This document shows positions 11,719-22,190 of a DNA stretch of 64,000 nt, one piece after another. Both the position numbers and the translations under genes were made by a program. The DNA is from Amoebophrya sp. A120 (Eukaryota > Sar > Dinophyceae > Syndiniales > Amoebophryaceae), in the NCBI GenBank assembly GCA_905178155.1, contig CAJINV010000024.1, forward strand, positions 352,715 through 416,714, read 5' to 3'. Position 1 is the first letter of the stretch. Each line of letters starts with the position of its first letter. Below the pieces are notes generated by a model, which was not told where the DNA came from, ran no database searches, and worked only from the letters and a program-made list of their open reading frames with translations.

Positions 11719-13200
11719 GCGGTGCCGAAAGAAGTAGCTGGATCTGAACGTCTCATCGTGGAGGTGAAGACGTCGCGTTTCAAATGTTCATAGCGGGACG
11801 ACGAGACCCATTATCGATGAAAAATGCACGAACGCTGGGGAGCAACAGAATGAACGGAGTGTGCAACAAAAACACTTTTAGACAAAGGGTTCAGAGGGGA
11901 TGCTGACATGCAAACTACATGTTGACAAGAGAGGCCGGAGATGATGGCACCACTTTCAGTTAGTGAAGCATACCAGAAGTCGTGGTGACGAGTACGGAAG
12001 ACTAGGAGTGACAACAAATCAGATATGCTCTTGCTCCTGCTTAGCTGTATACTAGTGCGCGCGCATGGATTGTGACGCGGCAGTCTGCGGCCGTTTCTTC
12101 AATGATGGCCTGCGTTGGTTGTACATAACACCGGCGCGGAATGACATATGGGCAGCGATGCTCCTCGCCCAATTGTTGTGCGCGAGGTGGACGTCCCAGA
12201 TTCCGTGCAGGACCAGCCTTTTCTCTCGAAGCTGTTCTGCAAAAAAGAATGGCGGAGCGCCGCCGCTTTTCCTACAGAGCCCTGAAGTGGACCAGGCAGC
12301 GCGCTACCCCCCGCAGACACTGTTCAGGGGTGGCGGGGCTCCCTCGTGGTGGCGGTGCCCCGACCCGGGGCCCGCCCTTTATTTTCTCCTTCCGCGCTGT
12401 GCGCCGGGTTTTGCCTCGGCGGGCCGTTTCTCCGGCCCGTGCTATTATTTGGACGGCCGGCGCGAGGCACGACGGACGGCCCGGGGCTGCCTGCAGTGGC
12501 CGGCGCGTGTCGCTTGCCCCGTGTTATTGTTGGGATAGAGCCCTCGCTGGGCCGGCCAGCGCGCACTGTTTGTGATGCGGCCGGTCGTCAGGCGCTACAG
12601 CCCTGCTACATGCGCTGCCGGGCGCTCGCTGCGCGCCCGCCACGTCGCGACAGGGTCGTGAGTAGATTTCATTTACCGGCGCGGCGGCCTAGCGAGCCCG
12701 GTTGCGCAGCTGCTTCCTCAGGAGACGCTTGTGCGTATTGCTGTTTTTCCTTCCGTTGAAGATGTTGCATTTGACTTGTCGAGAGGAAGGCGTCCTGGCA
12801 GGCGGATTTCCTTGTTGCGTTCGAGAGGTTTCACTGAAGGGGGCGTTCCCCTGGAGAGGGGACTGAGACGAAGGCAGAAACACCACTTCTACTTACTTAC
12901 TTTCAAGAGCGAACATGCCATCAGAAAGGAGTTTTGGGAGAAACAGTGTATCCGTGCGTAGAGAGTCATGTTTTGAGAGTAGGAGTGGCGCAGTGCGAGA
13001 GTGAGTCTCTTTCTGCTTTGGTTGTACTAACACCAGATCAGGATAACAATCAGATATGATCTTCCTCCTGCTTAGCTGTAACTACTGCGCGCACATGTAT
13101 TGTGTGTGGCGCGCCAGTCATCTGGGCGCGTTGCTTCCATGGCGGTTGCCCGGTCGTGCTGCCGACGACTCAGGTTTTGTGCACGCGCGCGGGCTGTCCC
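11719..13200. repeat. Roughly 2-kb imperfect duplication, copy B
   Basis: Second copy of 9632-11193 in the same orientation. Similarity ends near 13200, after the shared CACGCGCGCGGGCTGT. The middle third of the two copies is poorly conserved and the two ends are nearly identical. Confidence 0.75.
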
Positions 13201-14593
13201 GGGCCCTGCTCTGCTCGACCGCCAAAAACAGCGTCGTGCAGCAGAAGAGTGCGACTTCGGTTGCGGCTCCGTGCCTGGCGCAACTATCTGTGGCGCGGCG
13301 TTCTGCTCAGGGCGTGGCGCCTTCGGTGTTCTTTCCTGAAGACTTTTCCCCGAGGGGCCGCTATTGCAGTGCGCGCCACCTCTTGTCTTTGCGGCCCGCG
13401 CTGCGTTTTGGTTGGGCCGGCTATCGTGGCCCGGGCCGCCGCCCTGTGGCGTGGCCATCGAGCCGCGGCGCGATGGGTGGTCTGCGCCTCGGCAACTTTG
13501 TTGCCGGGCTTCTCGTTGCGCCGTGCGACGGCGATGCGCCAGCGCGCGCGCCGGCCTCTGCGTGGTGTTTGGTCAATGAATGGCAGGCGCGCAGCGCATG
13601 CAACTTGTGCTTCACGAGCAGAAGTGTGGCATTGCGTACTGTGACTCTGAAAACAGCTGCGGCCGCTGGGACATGGCGGACACACGCTTTCGGATATAGA
13701 CACGCAGAAGCTAGCTTTGCTAGCGTGATTCGACTTGCGGGCACCCTCAAGTCGGAATTTTTGTGGTGTTGTTCCGTATCGTCTAATTTCGAAACTCCTT
13801 AAAAATCGGTAAGCACTAGCAAAACAAGTTTTGAGCAGCGCGAAGCCTCCGGTATATTTTTGTAACTGCAGCCGGAGCTGCAGCTGAAGCTGATTAGAAA
13901 ATGTTGCACATCAAGAACATCCTCTCGGTCGTGAAAGTGAGTCAGTAGCTTTGGTCTCATATCGTCACAGCATTGCACTTTCAAGAAATATTTATCGTGA
14001 TCGTTTCATGAGAAGTAAAAATAGCTCATGCATTTATTTGACCAAGTTTGAGCAAAATTGTCTTGGCCACCTCGTTACTGAATCTTTCGTGATGAGCATG
14101 TAATTCTCTACTTGACGTCGCACAGCAAGCATTCACTCTCGTCTTTTGGGGTCGTTGATTTCGTGTAATTGTCGTGGAAAAGCAAACCGGTTACTGCAAA
14201 GCCGCCAGACAGTAAGCTTCGTCAGTCAGTGAGCAGTTCTGATGTCTTCGTATGCATGAAACTTTGCAAGATCGAACAACTTTTCCCAAACTCTTGTCAC
14301 AGTGCGGGTCTCTTTGAGACAAATTTTGATTTTTCTTTTTCTTTCAAATTCAATTTGATTCTGCTCTTGTTTTTGATTGCTTCATTTTTGATTTTGATTT
14401 TGATTTCATTTAAGTGTAGTGAAAGGTGGCGCTACAACATCAACTAGTAAAAGATCAACCATTCTCGAGGAGTATAAATTTGCTACTACAACCAACATCA
14501 ACAACTCGCTTTACTCTCAAGAACTCTTCATTGTAATATACACAACTAGTGCCGAAGCCGAAGTCTTGAAATTTGCCCATCTTCACGTGTATC
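13201..14593. other. GC-rich then AT-rich intergenic DNA
   Basis: The first 500 bases are GC-rich and open in several frames without recognisable content. From about 13800 the sequence is AT-rich and probably holds the promoter and 5' leader of the gene starting at 14594. No promoter motif is claimed. Confidence 0.45.
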
Positions 14594-16612
14594 ATGTTTG
14601 GATTTAGGATTTTGCGGAGGTCGGGTCAACGGGTGGTTGCCCACACCAAGCACGTGCACCACGATGCCTTACCAACGATCAAACCTGTGTTGCCAGCAGG
14701 ACCCAGCATTGCTGTGCTGGAACACGGTCGAAAAAAAAACCTGACCATCGGGGACGGGATTGTATCCTGAGTAAAAACGTCCTCACATCACCAGATCTGT
14801 CATGCATATTTGCATGCCCAGAACAGCTACAGCACGAACACCTCTCGCGCGGCTCCCTATGGGACGAGGCATTTTGTAAGTAGTCAATTTGCGAGTCCGG
14901 GTACCGCTAAGGGAGTGAATTTGTGATGCGTCCGGAATAGTTCTCAGGCACGACTAGGGTATGTACTTATGTGAGTCGCAAAAGTTCGAGGCAGCTTGGC
15001 TTGCATCGTTCCTATCTTGCCTCTGGGTTGGGTGCGTTTTTACTCGGGATACGGAGAAAAGGTGCAGCCCGCGACAGTGGAGGAAGAGATTGTTCCGAGC
15101 GCGACTGTATCAAATGCAAAAATGTCTGTGTCTGGAAGGATTCGAGGTTTGTTATGCACATTTTGCATGACTCCTGGTCCTGAACCTGATGTCTGTGAAG
15201 CATGCCCTAGCATCACAGATTTTGTGAGGTGGGCTTCCTGATGCCTATACCGCATGACAAATGCTCTTTCTGTGTAGCAAAACTTGGACCCTCGTCTTTG
15301 CTGCTCATGCAATACAGATTTTTTTAGAATCCAAATGCAGCATCACGAGTTCCAACTTTGCAGACCCAGACATTTTTGCGATCCATAGACTGAGTCCACA
15401 GCGACGACGACCCCAGGGTCATCTAGAGTCGGAAGCAAAATCACCACGAACGAAGATGAGAAATCCAGCACGGCTGGGGCGGAGCGTGTGCGGAAAACTG
15501 TGACGTTTAGCGACCATGGGGCTGAGGTGCGGGAGTACGTGCCGGAGTCCGTAAAGGATATCCTGTGTAAAATCGCAACCCACGCCAGCATCGAAATGCA
15601 AATTGGACTTGTTCGAGACAAAGCCGGAAGTTTTGGCTGTTGAGCAACGATGCACATGATCTTCTTGTCTTGTGATTACAGCATGACACAAATTCCAGAA
15701 CCTCAGTAGTTACCATTTCTCAAAACCGTTTCGGGCATCATGTAGATTTGCATGACAAAAACTCATCTGGGGTGGGCCTCGCTTTTACTCAGGATAAAGT
15801 AGCAGTCCTTTGTGGCACAGCTGCTGTGCGAACTGCAATGGAGAAATACTACTCTCCACAACCTGCAGAAGGCAGCTGCCCGCCGTGCCAAAAAAAAGAT
15901 CCGCAGCCGGAACCACAGGCTGCGAAAGGCGACGATATACCGCGAGGACTGCCTCCGAGTCATGAATGCCGGGTGGCGGCGTGCCTACAACTACGTGGAG
16001 ACGAGGGACGAGGACGACAGCGATTTTTGCGCCAAGGCGGAACAGCATGACACGCCCGACGAACCGGGGCCGGTGCAAATGGTCGTCCAAAAGAGCTGTA
16101 GGATGACCATGCTCAAAACAACCGCGTCCCCTTCTTCACCTACACGACCCGCTTTGACCGCCAAGACCGTGACTTCGGTTGCGGAGACGTACTTGCCAGG
16201 AAGAAAGGGTGAGGGAACTTCTACAACCACTCCAGGTCCCTCGCAGGAGGAGGAGTCCTTTTCCGTTGCCCAGGAAGGTGGTGGTTCTACGGGATCGGAA
16301 GAAACGGCGCTGCTGAGGAAAAGCAAAAGGCTGGTGGTCCGCAAGAGCAATGCTGCAGAGGATCTTGCGCAAGAACAACTGGGAAGATGCGAACCCGGCA
16401 TCGGCGGATTCTTCTCGTACCTAAACTCCTTTCCTGCTCCGCCGCCCCTGGCCGTCCCAGCCGCACCCCAGCGTCGCACCACGGTCTTACCGCAGGGAAA
16501 CTACGTCCTGCGCGTGCGGCGGAGCGCCGTCGACACTTCGGTGTACAGGCTGGGAACGACGACTGCGCAGCCCCCGCGCCCGTCGTGGTGGGATTTGAAT
16601 CTTGGGTACTAG
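14594..16612 (+). CDS. Hypothetical basic protein with RVxF-like motif; four exons split by three introners
   Basis: The exons are 14594-14762, 15057-15107, 15393-15558 and 15802-16612. They give 1,197 nt with no frame break, 398 residues, from ATG to TAG. All three gaps are introners, and each junction follows the rule of element plus 5 bases. Near residue 110 is KTVTFSDHGAEVREYVPES, with a K-x-V-T-F core of the kind used to dock protein phosphatase 1. Next comes a basic helix-like stretch (ARRAKKKIRSRNHRLRK) and then a Trp-Arg-Tyr segment (GWRRAYNYVET). The C-terminal half is Ser, Thr, Pro and Glu rich and probably disordered, ending SWWDLNLGY. A phosphatase regulatory subunit is one possibility from the motif alone; no family is assigned. 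The ATG chosen is the first in the open frame. Confidence 0.75.
14763..15051. mobile_element. Introner, TATCCTGAGTAAAAACG group
   Basis: The left end is TATCCTGAGTAAAAACG and the right end CGTTTTTACTCGGGATA, an almost perfect inverted pair. The flanking 5 bases no longer match (GATTG, CGGAG). Removing the element and 5 bases joins DGI to EKVQPATVEEE in frame. Confidence 0.9.
15108..15387. mobile_element. Introner, TGTCTGGGTCTGG group, perfect TSD
   Basis: The ends are TATCAAATGCAAAAATGTC and, inverted, GACATTTTTGCGATCCATA. GACTG is duplicated exactly at 15103-15107 and 15388-15392. Excision with one GACTG joins PSAT to ESTATTTP in frame. Confidence 0.95.
15559..15796. mobile_element. Introner, TATCCTGAGTAAAAACG group
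   Basis: The left end is TATCCTGTGTAAAATCG and the right end CGCTTTTACTCAGGATA. The flanks AAGGA and AAGTA match at four of five. Removal joins PESVK to EQSFVAQLL in frame. Confidence 0.92.
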
Positions 16613-17164
16613 GACCGGAGGTTGCCGAAGTTGCAGTCACTCCCCCAAGATCATCCTCGTTGCAGATCTACTTCGCTCTACTACCCTTTTTACAGTGTAA
16701 TCAAAGTCAAAAGTAACCATTTTCCGCACCAAGAAGAACAAAGGACTGAACAATTACACAACCAAAGACGAAGATGAACATCAAAAGCTGAGATTTACTT
16801 TGAAAAAATACTGTCACACAAAGACCAAGCTAGCCTGCTGTTTAAGCCCCTAGTACCGGATTGAATTTTCTCGTTCACCTTCCCGCCCATGATTCGAATC
16901 ATGAGAACGACGAGCGCTGACTTTTTGACGACGATTTTTCCTTTTCCTCTACCGCACTCACGAAGATATTTCTACCAGTTTGATACAGCTCTATACGGTT
17001 ACATCTAGTACGCATTGACACAATTTTCCGAAGTTTTTGAAAGCCACCTGCTAAGTGACACCCGCTTTACAGCGCAGCAGCAGTCGAGCTGCAGTTGCTC
17101 GTCTTATAAGATTTTTTGAATTACTGCCGCACTTTGTGCGTTGTCGAGCCACCGTGCTCCATCA
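16613..17164. other. Intergenic, 3' of the 14.6-kb gene
   Basis: Mixed to AT-rich. A palindromic ATGATTCGAATCAT occurs near 16889-16902. No gene is seen. Confidence 0.5.
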
Positions 17165-17298
17165 GAGAAAAAGAAATGAAAAAAAAGGAAAAAAAAGAAA
17201 AGAAAATGAAAAAAGTAAAAAAAAGGAAAAAAATGAAAAAAGTAAAAAAAAGAAAAAAACGAAAAAAGTAAAAAACAAAAGAAAATCAAAAAAATATA
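17165..17298. repeat. Purine-rich low-complexity tract
   Basis: About 130 bases made almost wholly of A with scattered G (AAAAAAGGAAAAAAAAG-type blocks). Open frames on either strand give only Lys/Glu or Phe/Ser and are not genes. Confidence 0.9.
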
Positions 17299-17337
17299 GG
17301 GTTTAGGTGTTTGGGAAGGGTTAGGGTTGGGGGTCCT
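17299..17337. repeat. Telomere-like G-rich stretch
   Basis: TAGGGTTTAGG followed within 20 bases by AAGGGTTAGGGTTGGGGG. It is a short, degenerate run of TTTAGGG/TTAGGG-type words inside the window. It may be a relic of a chromosome end or chance. Confidence 0.35.
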
Positions 17338-17340
17338 GCG

Positions 17341-18000
17341 CCTGCAGTTCTGCGTCGCTCGTCGCGCTTATTTATCAAATGTAAAAATGTCTGGGTCTGG
17401 AAGAATGCAGGTTTGTCATGCTTGTCTGGCATGACTCTTAAATTTGTCATGCACGCCACCAAAGAGACCCACTTTTCTGTCATGCAGAAACGCAGTCTGT
17501 CATGCTGAATAGGCAACACCTAGAAGCTCAGAAACGTGTCATGCTGAGCCAGCACTTGTGGCTCCCTCCTGATACGCCACCCAGCATCACAAGCTTCCAG
17601 ACCCAGACATATTTGCACTGCATATTATTGGACGTTGAAGAAGCCTGTTGCTCCACGCCACTGTATTACACCGAGTGTAGTAAGTATCAGCAGCGCGACG
17701 ACGCGTCACGGCCGCTACCCCGAACTCCCAGCAGTGTTGCCTCGCTTAGCGCTGGAGTTCAACAAGCAGAAAGGCAAAGGCTCCTGCATCTCCCGTTGCG
17801 GGCACAATCGAACGGGTGTTGCACAGCAGAGCAGTGTGGGTGGTGGAAGCAGCGGCCAGTCTGGAGGTCGTTCGTCGCGCTTGTTGGACGGTGACGAAGC
17901 CTGCCGCCCAGCGCCACTGCAAACCGAGTGAACTAGCAGCAGCACGACGACCCGTCACAACCACTACCGCAAACTCCCAGCAGTGTTGCCTCGCTTAGCA
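17341..18000. repeat. Tandem repeat of about 240 bp net, one copy split by an introner
   Basis: The segment TCGTCGCGCTT...GGACG...GAAGCC...CGCCACTG...CCGAGTG...CTCCCAGCAGTGTTGCC occurs twice. Copy one is 17341-17372 plus 17630-17748, and copy two is about 17868-18000. The first copy carries the 17373-17624 insertion at CGCGCTTATTGGACG; the second reads CGCGCTTGTTGGACG with no insertion. It is non-coding as far as I can tell. Confidence 0.85.
17373..17624. mobile_element. Introner outside a recognised gene, perfect TSD, empty site nearby
   Basis: The ends are TATCAAATGTAAAAATGTC and, inverted, GACATATTTGCACTGCATA. TTATT is duplicated exactly on both sides (17368-17372, 17625-17629). The uninterrupted relative of the target is at about 17880. 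Confidence 0.95.
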
Positions 18001-18374
18001 CAACGAGATGGGCCTTCTGGCGCCTGCGTTCACAGGAATTTCGGCAAGGCGGTTCGTCCTGCGGACGGTGGATGTTTCATGGCGGAGACGATCTGATGCT
18101 AGCGACAGCAATTCGTTCGAACAAATCACCTCCGTGACCGTGGCGACATCAGGGCAGGATCTCGGTACGGGAACAAGGTCGAAATAGAATCCGAGTTGCC
18201 GGTGTAAATGCAATTGCACCTCCCGAAAGAACAAACGGCTCCTGCAGTTGTCCAAGTAAGAAAACGCGAACAGCTGGTGGTGGTGGGATTGAAAAAGCAA
18301 GATGCCCGCATGATCCGACGGTAGCACGGCTAGGAGGTTCTTGAAGCAGATATTGCGCGATCGGGCACCATGCA

Positions 18375-18640
18375 GACTAGGCACTGGAGTTCAAAAAGCA
18401 GCAAGACAAAGGCTGCATCTCCCGCTGCCGGCACAATCGAACGGGTGTTGCACAGCAGAGCAGTGTGGGTAGTGGAAGCAGCGGCCAGACTGGAGGTGCA
18501 GATGGTAACAGACGGCGAACGGCAAGGTAGCGCAATGTGGCAAGCACCGTGGTGAAGCTGCGACTTTTTTCGGACGTCCCGCTTACGGGTAGGGGACGAC
18601 GGTACAGCGGCGTGGTTGGGGCCCTGTACGGTGACGAGAC
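18375..18640. repeat. Dispersed repeat, partner at 21213-21430
   Basis: It shares AATCGAACGGGTGTTGCACA, GCAGATGGTAA, TTTTTTCGGACGTCCCGCTT and GGGGCCCTGTAC with 21213-21430, in the same order. Part of the first half also matches 17800-17870. The segment is a building block copied several times across 17.8-21.4 kb. Confidence 0.8.
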
Positions 18641-18757
18641 GGCGAGACTGATCTGTTTGAGGTGTGTAAGCCCGTTGCTAGCAGCGGCCGCACCTCCGCG
18701 GAGCAGACGAAGAAGAGGCGGCGACTTCATACATGCGCAGGCTGCTGCTATCTGCGA

Positions 18758-18875
18758 CTGGAACTAGGGCGGAGGATCCGGTGCGCAATCCAGGGGCTGG
18801 AACTAGGGCGTATGATCCAGTGTGCAATGCAGCGACTGGAACTAGGGCGGATGATCCAGTGCGCAATTTGCAGCT
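18758..18875. repeat. 39-bp tandem repeat, three copies
   Basis: CTGGAACTAGGGCG followed by GATCC(A/G)GTG(C/T)GCAAT recurs at 39-bp spacing. The open frame through it (LELGRMIQCA) follows from the period being a multiple of three and is not taken as coding. Confidence 0.85.
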
Positions 18876-18898
18876 CCTACTTCTGTCCAAACACTAAC

Positions 18899-20433
18899 GC
18901 GTTGCCAGCAACGGTCGGCGCAAATACCAGAGCAAATGTGGCAGGTGCTGCGAGGAATATGTGGCCGTCATCGCGCGTTCGAATGGCGACGCCGGGTACA
19001 AATGACGATAAAGCACGTTGCTATCCACGGCAAATTTGTCTCGGTTTGAAAACTTGTCACGCTAAATTTCGGAGGATTGGAATACTTGCAATGGCAGTCA
19101 AGCATACGAAGTTTTTGGAACATCTTGCTCAGATGCCCAGCACGCATTACAGATTACGTTTTCACATCCACGTCAATAAGGAAGCTGTTCATTTGCTGCT
19201 GACGCAACACAGATTTCATTTTCAATCAGGAATGCAAGACACGCATTAATATTCAGACTCAAGCAAATTTGCAGTTGATAGTCGCGAGCAACGGCTATAA
19301 TATCGTGGCGACAAATGAATCCTACGGATGAACGCCGGCGCATTCGGCCTGCAGGCTGGTACCGTTTTATTCCCGTTTGGAGTCAATAGTGACAACCCCT
19401 CGGAAGGTGGAGTTGCGTTGCAAGCAACGCATGATAATTCCGGGGTTTGGTTACCGAACGTTGCCAGCAACGGTTTTTGGGCCCTCGCGTCATTGCTCCG
19501 GCTAATAGCACAGGATGTGTGATATTCGAAAATGACACGGTCAGCAGAATCAAGAGCGACAGTCCCCGGCGGCCACAACTGCGTTGCGAGCAACGTGGGA
19601 GGAGGGCGCGGGTAATACCCACGATGAGGAAGCAGCGCGTTGCCAGCAACGACTCTTCCTGCCCGTCGCTGGTACATGGAATCCCGGTCTGCAGTTGGAG
19701 GCGCAAGATCCGGTCTGCAGTTGGATTCTTCTTGGGACTCCGGTGGAGCAGCGTTGCCAGCAACGCATGATAATACCCGGGCTGCGGAACAAGACGTCGT
19801 TGCCAGCAACGGTTGTTGTGTCCTGCTTCCGTCGTCACTACTCCAGTGAAAATAACGATCAAACACTGACGCGTTGCCAGCAACGGACGGTGCAAATAAC
19901 AGAGCAGATTCGTGTGGCAGGTACCGCGAGGAAGATGTTGATGTGCTTCAAACCTGCACCAACGAGAGGCGCTGCCAGCAACGCTAATTGCGGCTGCGAA
20001 GTTGGCGTCACAGGATTTCGGCCTTTAGCGAGTGGGCTACGGTGGTCTAACCGCGGAAACACGACAGCTCGTTGCGAGCAACGACTGCGCAGCGGCGCTG
20101 TGAAGAAAAGGTACTTTCCGCGACGGCAAAACGATTCTACGAGGCACATCATCCGGTCTGCAGTTGCATTTTTCTTGGGAGTGCGGTGTCCAGGATGCTG
20201 ACGGTCCGTCCCCCTGTGAAGCAGCGTTGCCAGCAACGCATGATACTACCGGGGCTGGGTAACAAGACGTAGTGGCCAGCAACGGTTCATGTGCCCTGCT
20301 TCCCTGGTCACTGCTCCGGTGAAAACGAGGAATGTAAACGTGATTTTTTGCGGTCCGGCTTCATCCTGCAGCGTCGTGCAAAAAGCGAGAACAATGTATC
20401 CGGTGGTAAAAAGAAACGCGTTGCGAGCAACGC
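18899..20433. repeat. Scattered hairpin repeat CGTTGCNAGCAACG, about 13 copies
   Basis: The palindrome CGTTGC(C/G)AGCAACG occurs at about 18900, 19420, 19465, 19582, 19638, 19751, 19797, 19872, 19970, 20070, 20223, 20272 and 20419. Several copies are longer palindromes (GCGTTGCCAGCAACGC). Spacers vary from 35 to 500 bases. Some carry shared phrases such as GCATGATAATACC and GGTCTGCAGTTG, so the whole is a decayed tandem array built around the hairpin. Confidence 0.85.
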
Positions 20434-20524
20434 GGAAGTAGTAACACCGGTCAGCTTCATGATGCACCGGCCCAGCTTCTCTGAGACGGAACTTCTACAC
20501 TGCGCCACGCTTTCGAATACTGAA

Positions 20525-21200
20525 GTACCCAGCCAGAGGTCTGCTACCCGAGGTGTGGGGAAAAAGTTCGCAAAGTCGACCACTAATCCAGGACTCGAGT
20601 ACCTGACCGGAGGTCTGCTACCCGAGGTCAGGGAAAGATCAAGAACATGCCCGGGCGGAGCGGTCGACAAGCAATAAGAATGTCGAGTACCCAGGCGGAG
20701 GTCTGCTACCCGAGCCGGGGGAAAGAGGAGGAGCTGTCGGCAAATACGGAATTCGAGTACCTGGCCGGAGGTCTGCTGCCCGAGGTCAGGGAAAGATGAA
20801 GAAAAAGCCCGGGCGAAGTTGTCGATCAGCAGTACAAAGTTCAAGTACCCAGGCGGAGGTCTGCTACCCGAGCCTGGGGAAAGAGGATGTCGGCAAATAA
20901 CACGGAAATCGAGTACCTGATCGGAGGTCTGCTACCCGAGGTCAGGGAAAGATGAAACACAGGCCCGGGCGAAGTTGTCGACCAACAGTACACATTTCAA
21001 GTACCCAGGCGGAGGTCTGCTACCCGAGCCTGGGGAGAGAGGATTTCGGCAAATAGCACGGAAATCGAGTACCTGGCCGGAGGTCTGCTACCCGAGGTCA
21101 GGGAAAGATGAAACACAAGCCCGGGCGGAGTCGACAAGCAGTACACATGTCCAGTACCCAGGCGGAGGTCTGCTACCCGAGCCTGGGGAAAGACTAGAGG
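20525..21200. repeat. Alternating hairpin repeat, nine copies, 156-bp dimer period
   Basis: The 17-base loop GGAGGTCTGCTACCCGA is held by two alternating stems. Stem A is CCTGACC...GGTCAGG. Stem B is CCCAGGC...GCCTGGG. Start positions step by about 68-70 and 88 bases (20602, 20690, 20760, 20848, 20916, 21004, 21072, 21160). A first, less regular copy lies at 20527. Variation in stem A (CCTGGCC, CCTGATC) keeps pairing through G-U wobbles. Confidence 0.88.
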
Positions 21201-21212
21201 AGGAGCGGCCGG

Positions 21213-21430
21213 CACATGCGGGCACAGTCGAACGGGTGTTGCACAGCAGAGCAGTGTGGATTTTGCAATCAGCAGGAACCGTCCCGCAGGTGCAAATGGT
21301 AATCAACAGCGAACGGCCACAATATAATGGCGCAGGAAGGCAAGTATCCCGGAGCTGCAACTTTTTTCGGACGTCCCGCTTGCGGGTAGGGGGCGACGGT
21401 ACAGAGGCGTGGCTGGGGCCCTGTACAGCT
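21213..21430. repeat. Dispersed repeat, partner of 18375-18640
   Basis: Same order of blocks as the partner, with a 30-base difference in the middle. Both end with the GGGGCCCTGTAC phrase, after which the sequences diverge. Confidence 0.8.
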
Positions 21431-21599
21431 GCAGCACGGATAAGATGGCACGAATTTGATATCCTTTGGAGATGCTTGCTCTGCAACAAGAGTGAACAAG
21501 GACGGACAGCAGAAGGATTTCTTTTCAACTACCTCCCGAGAGCAGTGCTGCGGCAAGCTGTTTTTTCCGCACTGCCGTCCCGATAAAAAAAGAAGAGCA

Positions 21600-21832
21600 A
21601 CAAGAACGACTGACGGCTTGATGCTGCGCACCAGTGAACAAACATGATGTTTGGCGCTGACGGCTTGATGCTGTCTGCCAACTAGGCGGTATTTTTGGCA
21701 CTGAGGGCAGCGTGATGGTGCGTGCCAGCAAAGCAATATTTTTGGCACGGACGGTTTGATGCTGCGTGCCAGCGAAATAACGGCAAGTTTGGCGCTGACG
21801 GTTTGATGCTGTGTGCCAGCGAACCGGAAATT
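21600..21832. repeat. Tandem repeat of about 50 bp, five copies
   Basis: GCTGACGG(C/T)TTGATGCTG followed by TG(C/T)GCCAGC(G/A)AA recurs five times, the third copy most altered. The TTGATGCT word also appears in a separate repeat at 24232-24300. Confidence 0.75.
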
Positions 21833-22089
21833 TTATTGACGACGAGAAACTACTCAAGCTCAACGTAAGCAAAACTACTTCTACCACTTCGCAAAGCCGA
21901 CACTCCGCAAAGCCGACGCTCCGTGTCCACAAAGGCGAACGAATGTAAGCGCTTGGATAAGTAGGCGACTCCAGCAGCAGGAGGAGGTGAGGCAAGCGAA
22001 GACCACGGGAAGGGAAGATGGGCGTGAGCACACAGATGGCAGCAGCGGCGTGGAAATAACTGTGTTCGGTGCTACTCGATCAGCAGGTG

Positions 22090-22146
22090 AAGATCCATGA
22101 AAGACGATGTTGACGGTGATGGCTTGAAGCCACATCATTACGTGCC
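22090..22146. repeat. Structured hairpin with CCACGTCTAGAAAGC loop, copy 1 (22146-22090 span means 22146 to 22190)
   Basis: A 10-base stem, GCCTTGGGGA against TCCCCAGGGC with one G-U, closes the 15-base loop CCACGTCTAGAAAGC at 22161-22175. Several outer pairs add to it. The full hairpin runs from about 22146 to 22190. The same loop, with a different stem, is at 23985-24032. Confidence 0.6.
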
Positions 22147-22190
22147 TGTGGCCTTGGGGACCACGTCTAGAAAGCTCCCCAGGGCTACGG

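Noticed and set aside
9985..13802. Several GC-rich frames of 120-250 codons in the 2-kb duplication
   Set aside because: Frames are not conserved between the two duplicated copies, which argues against coding.
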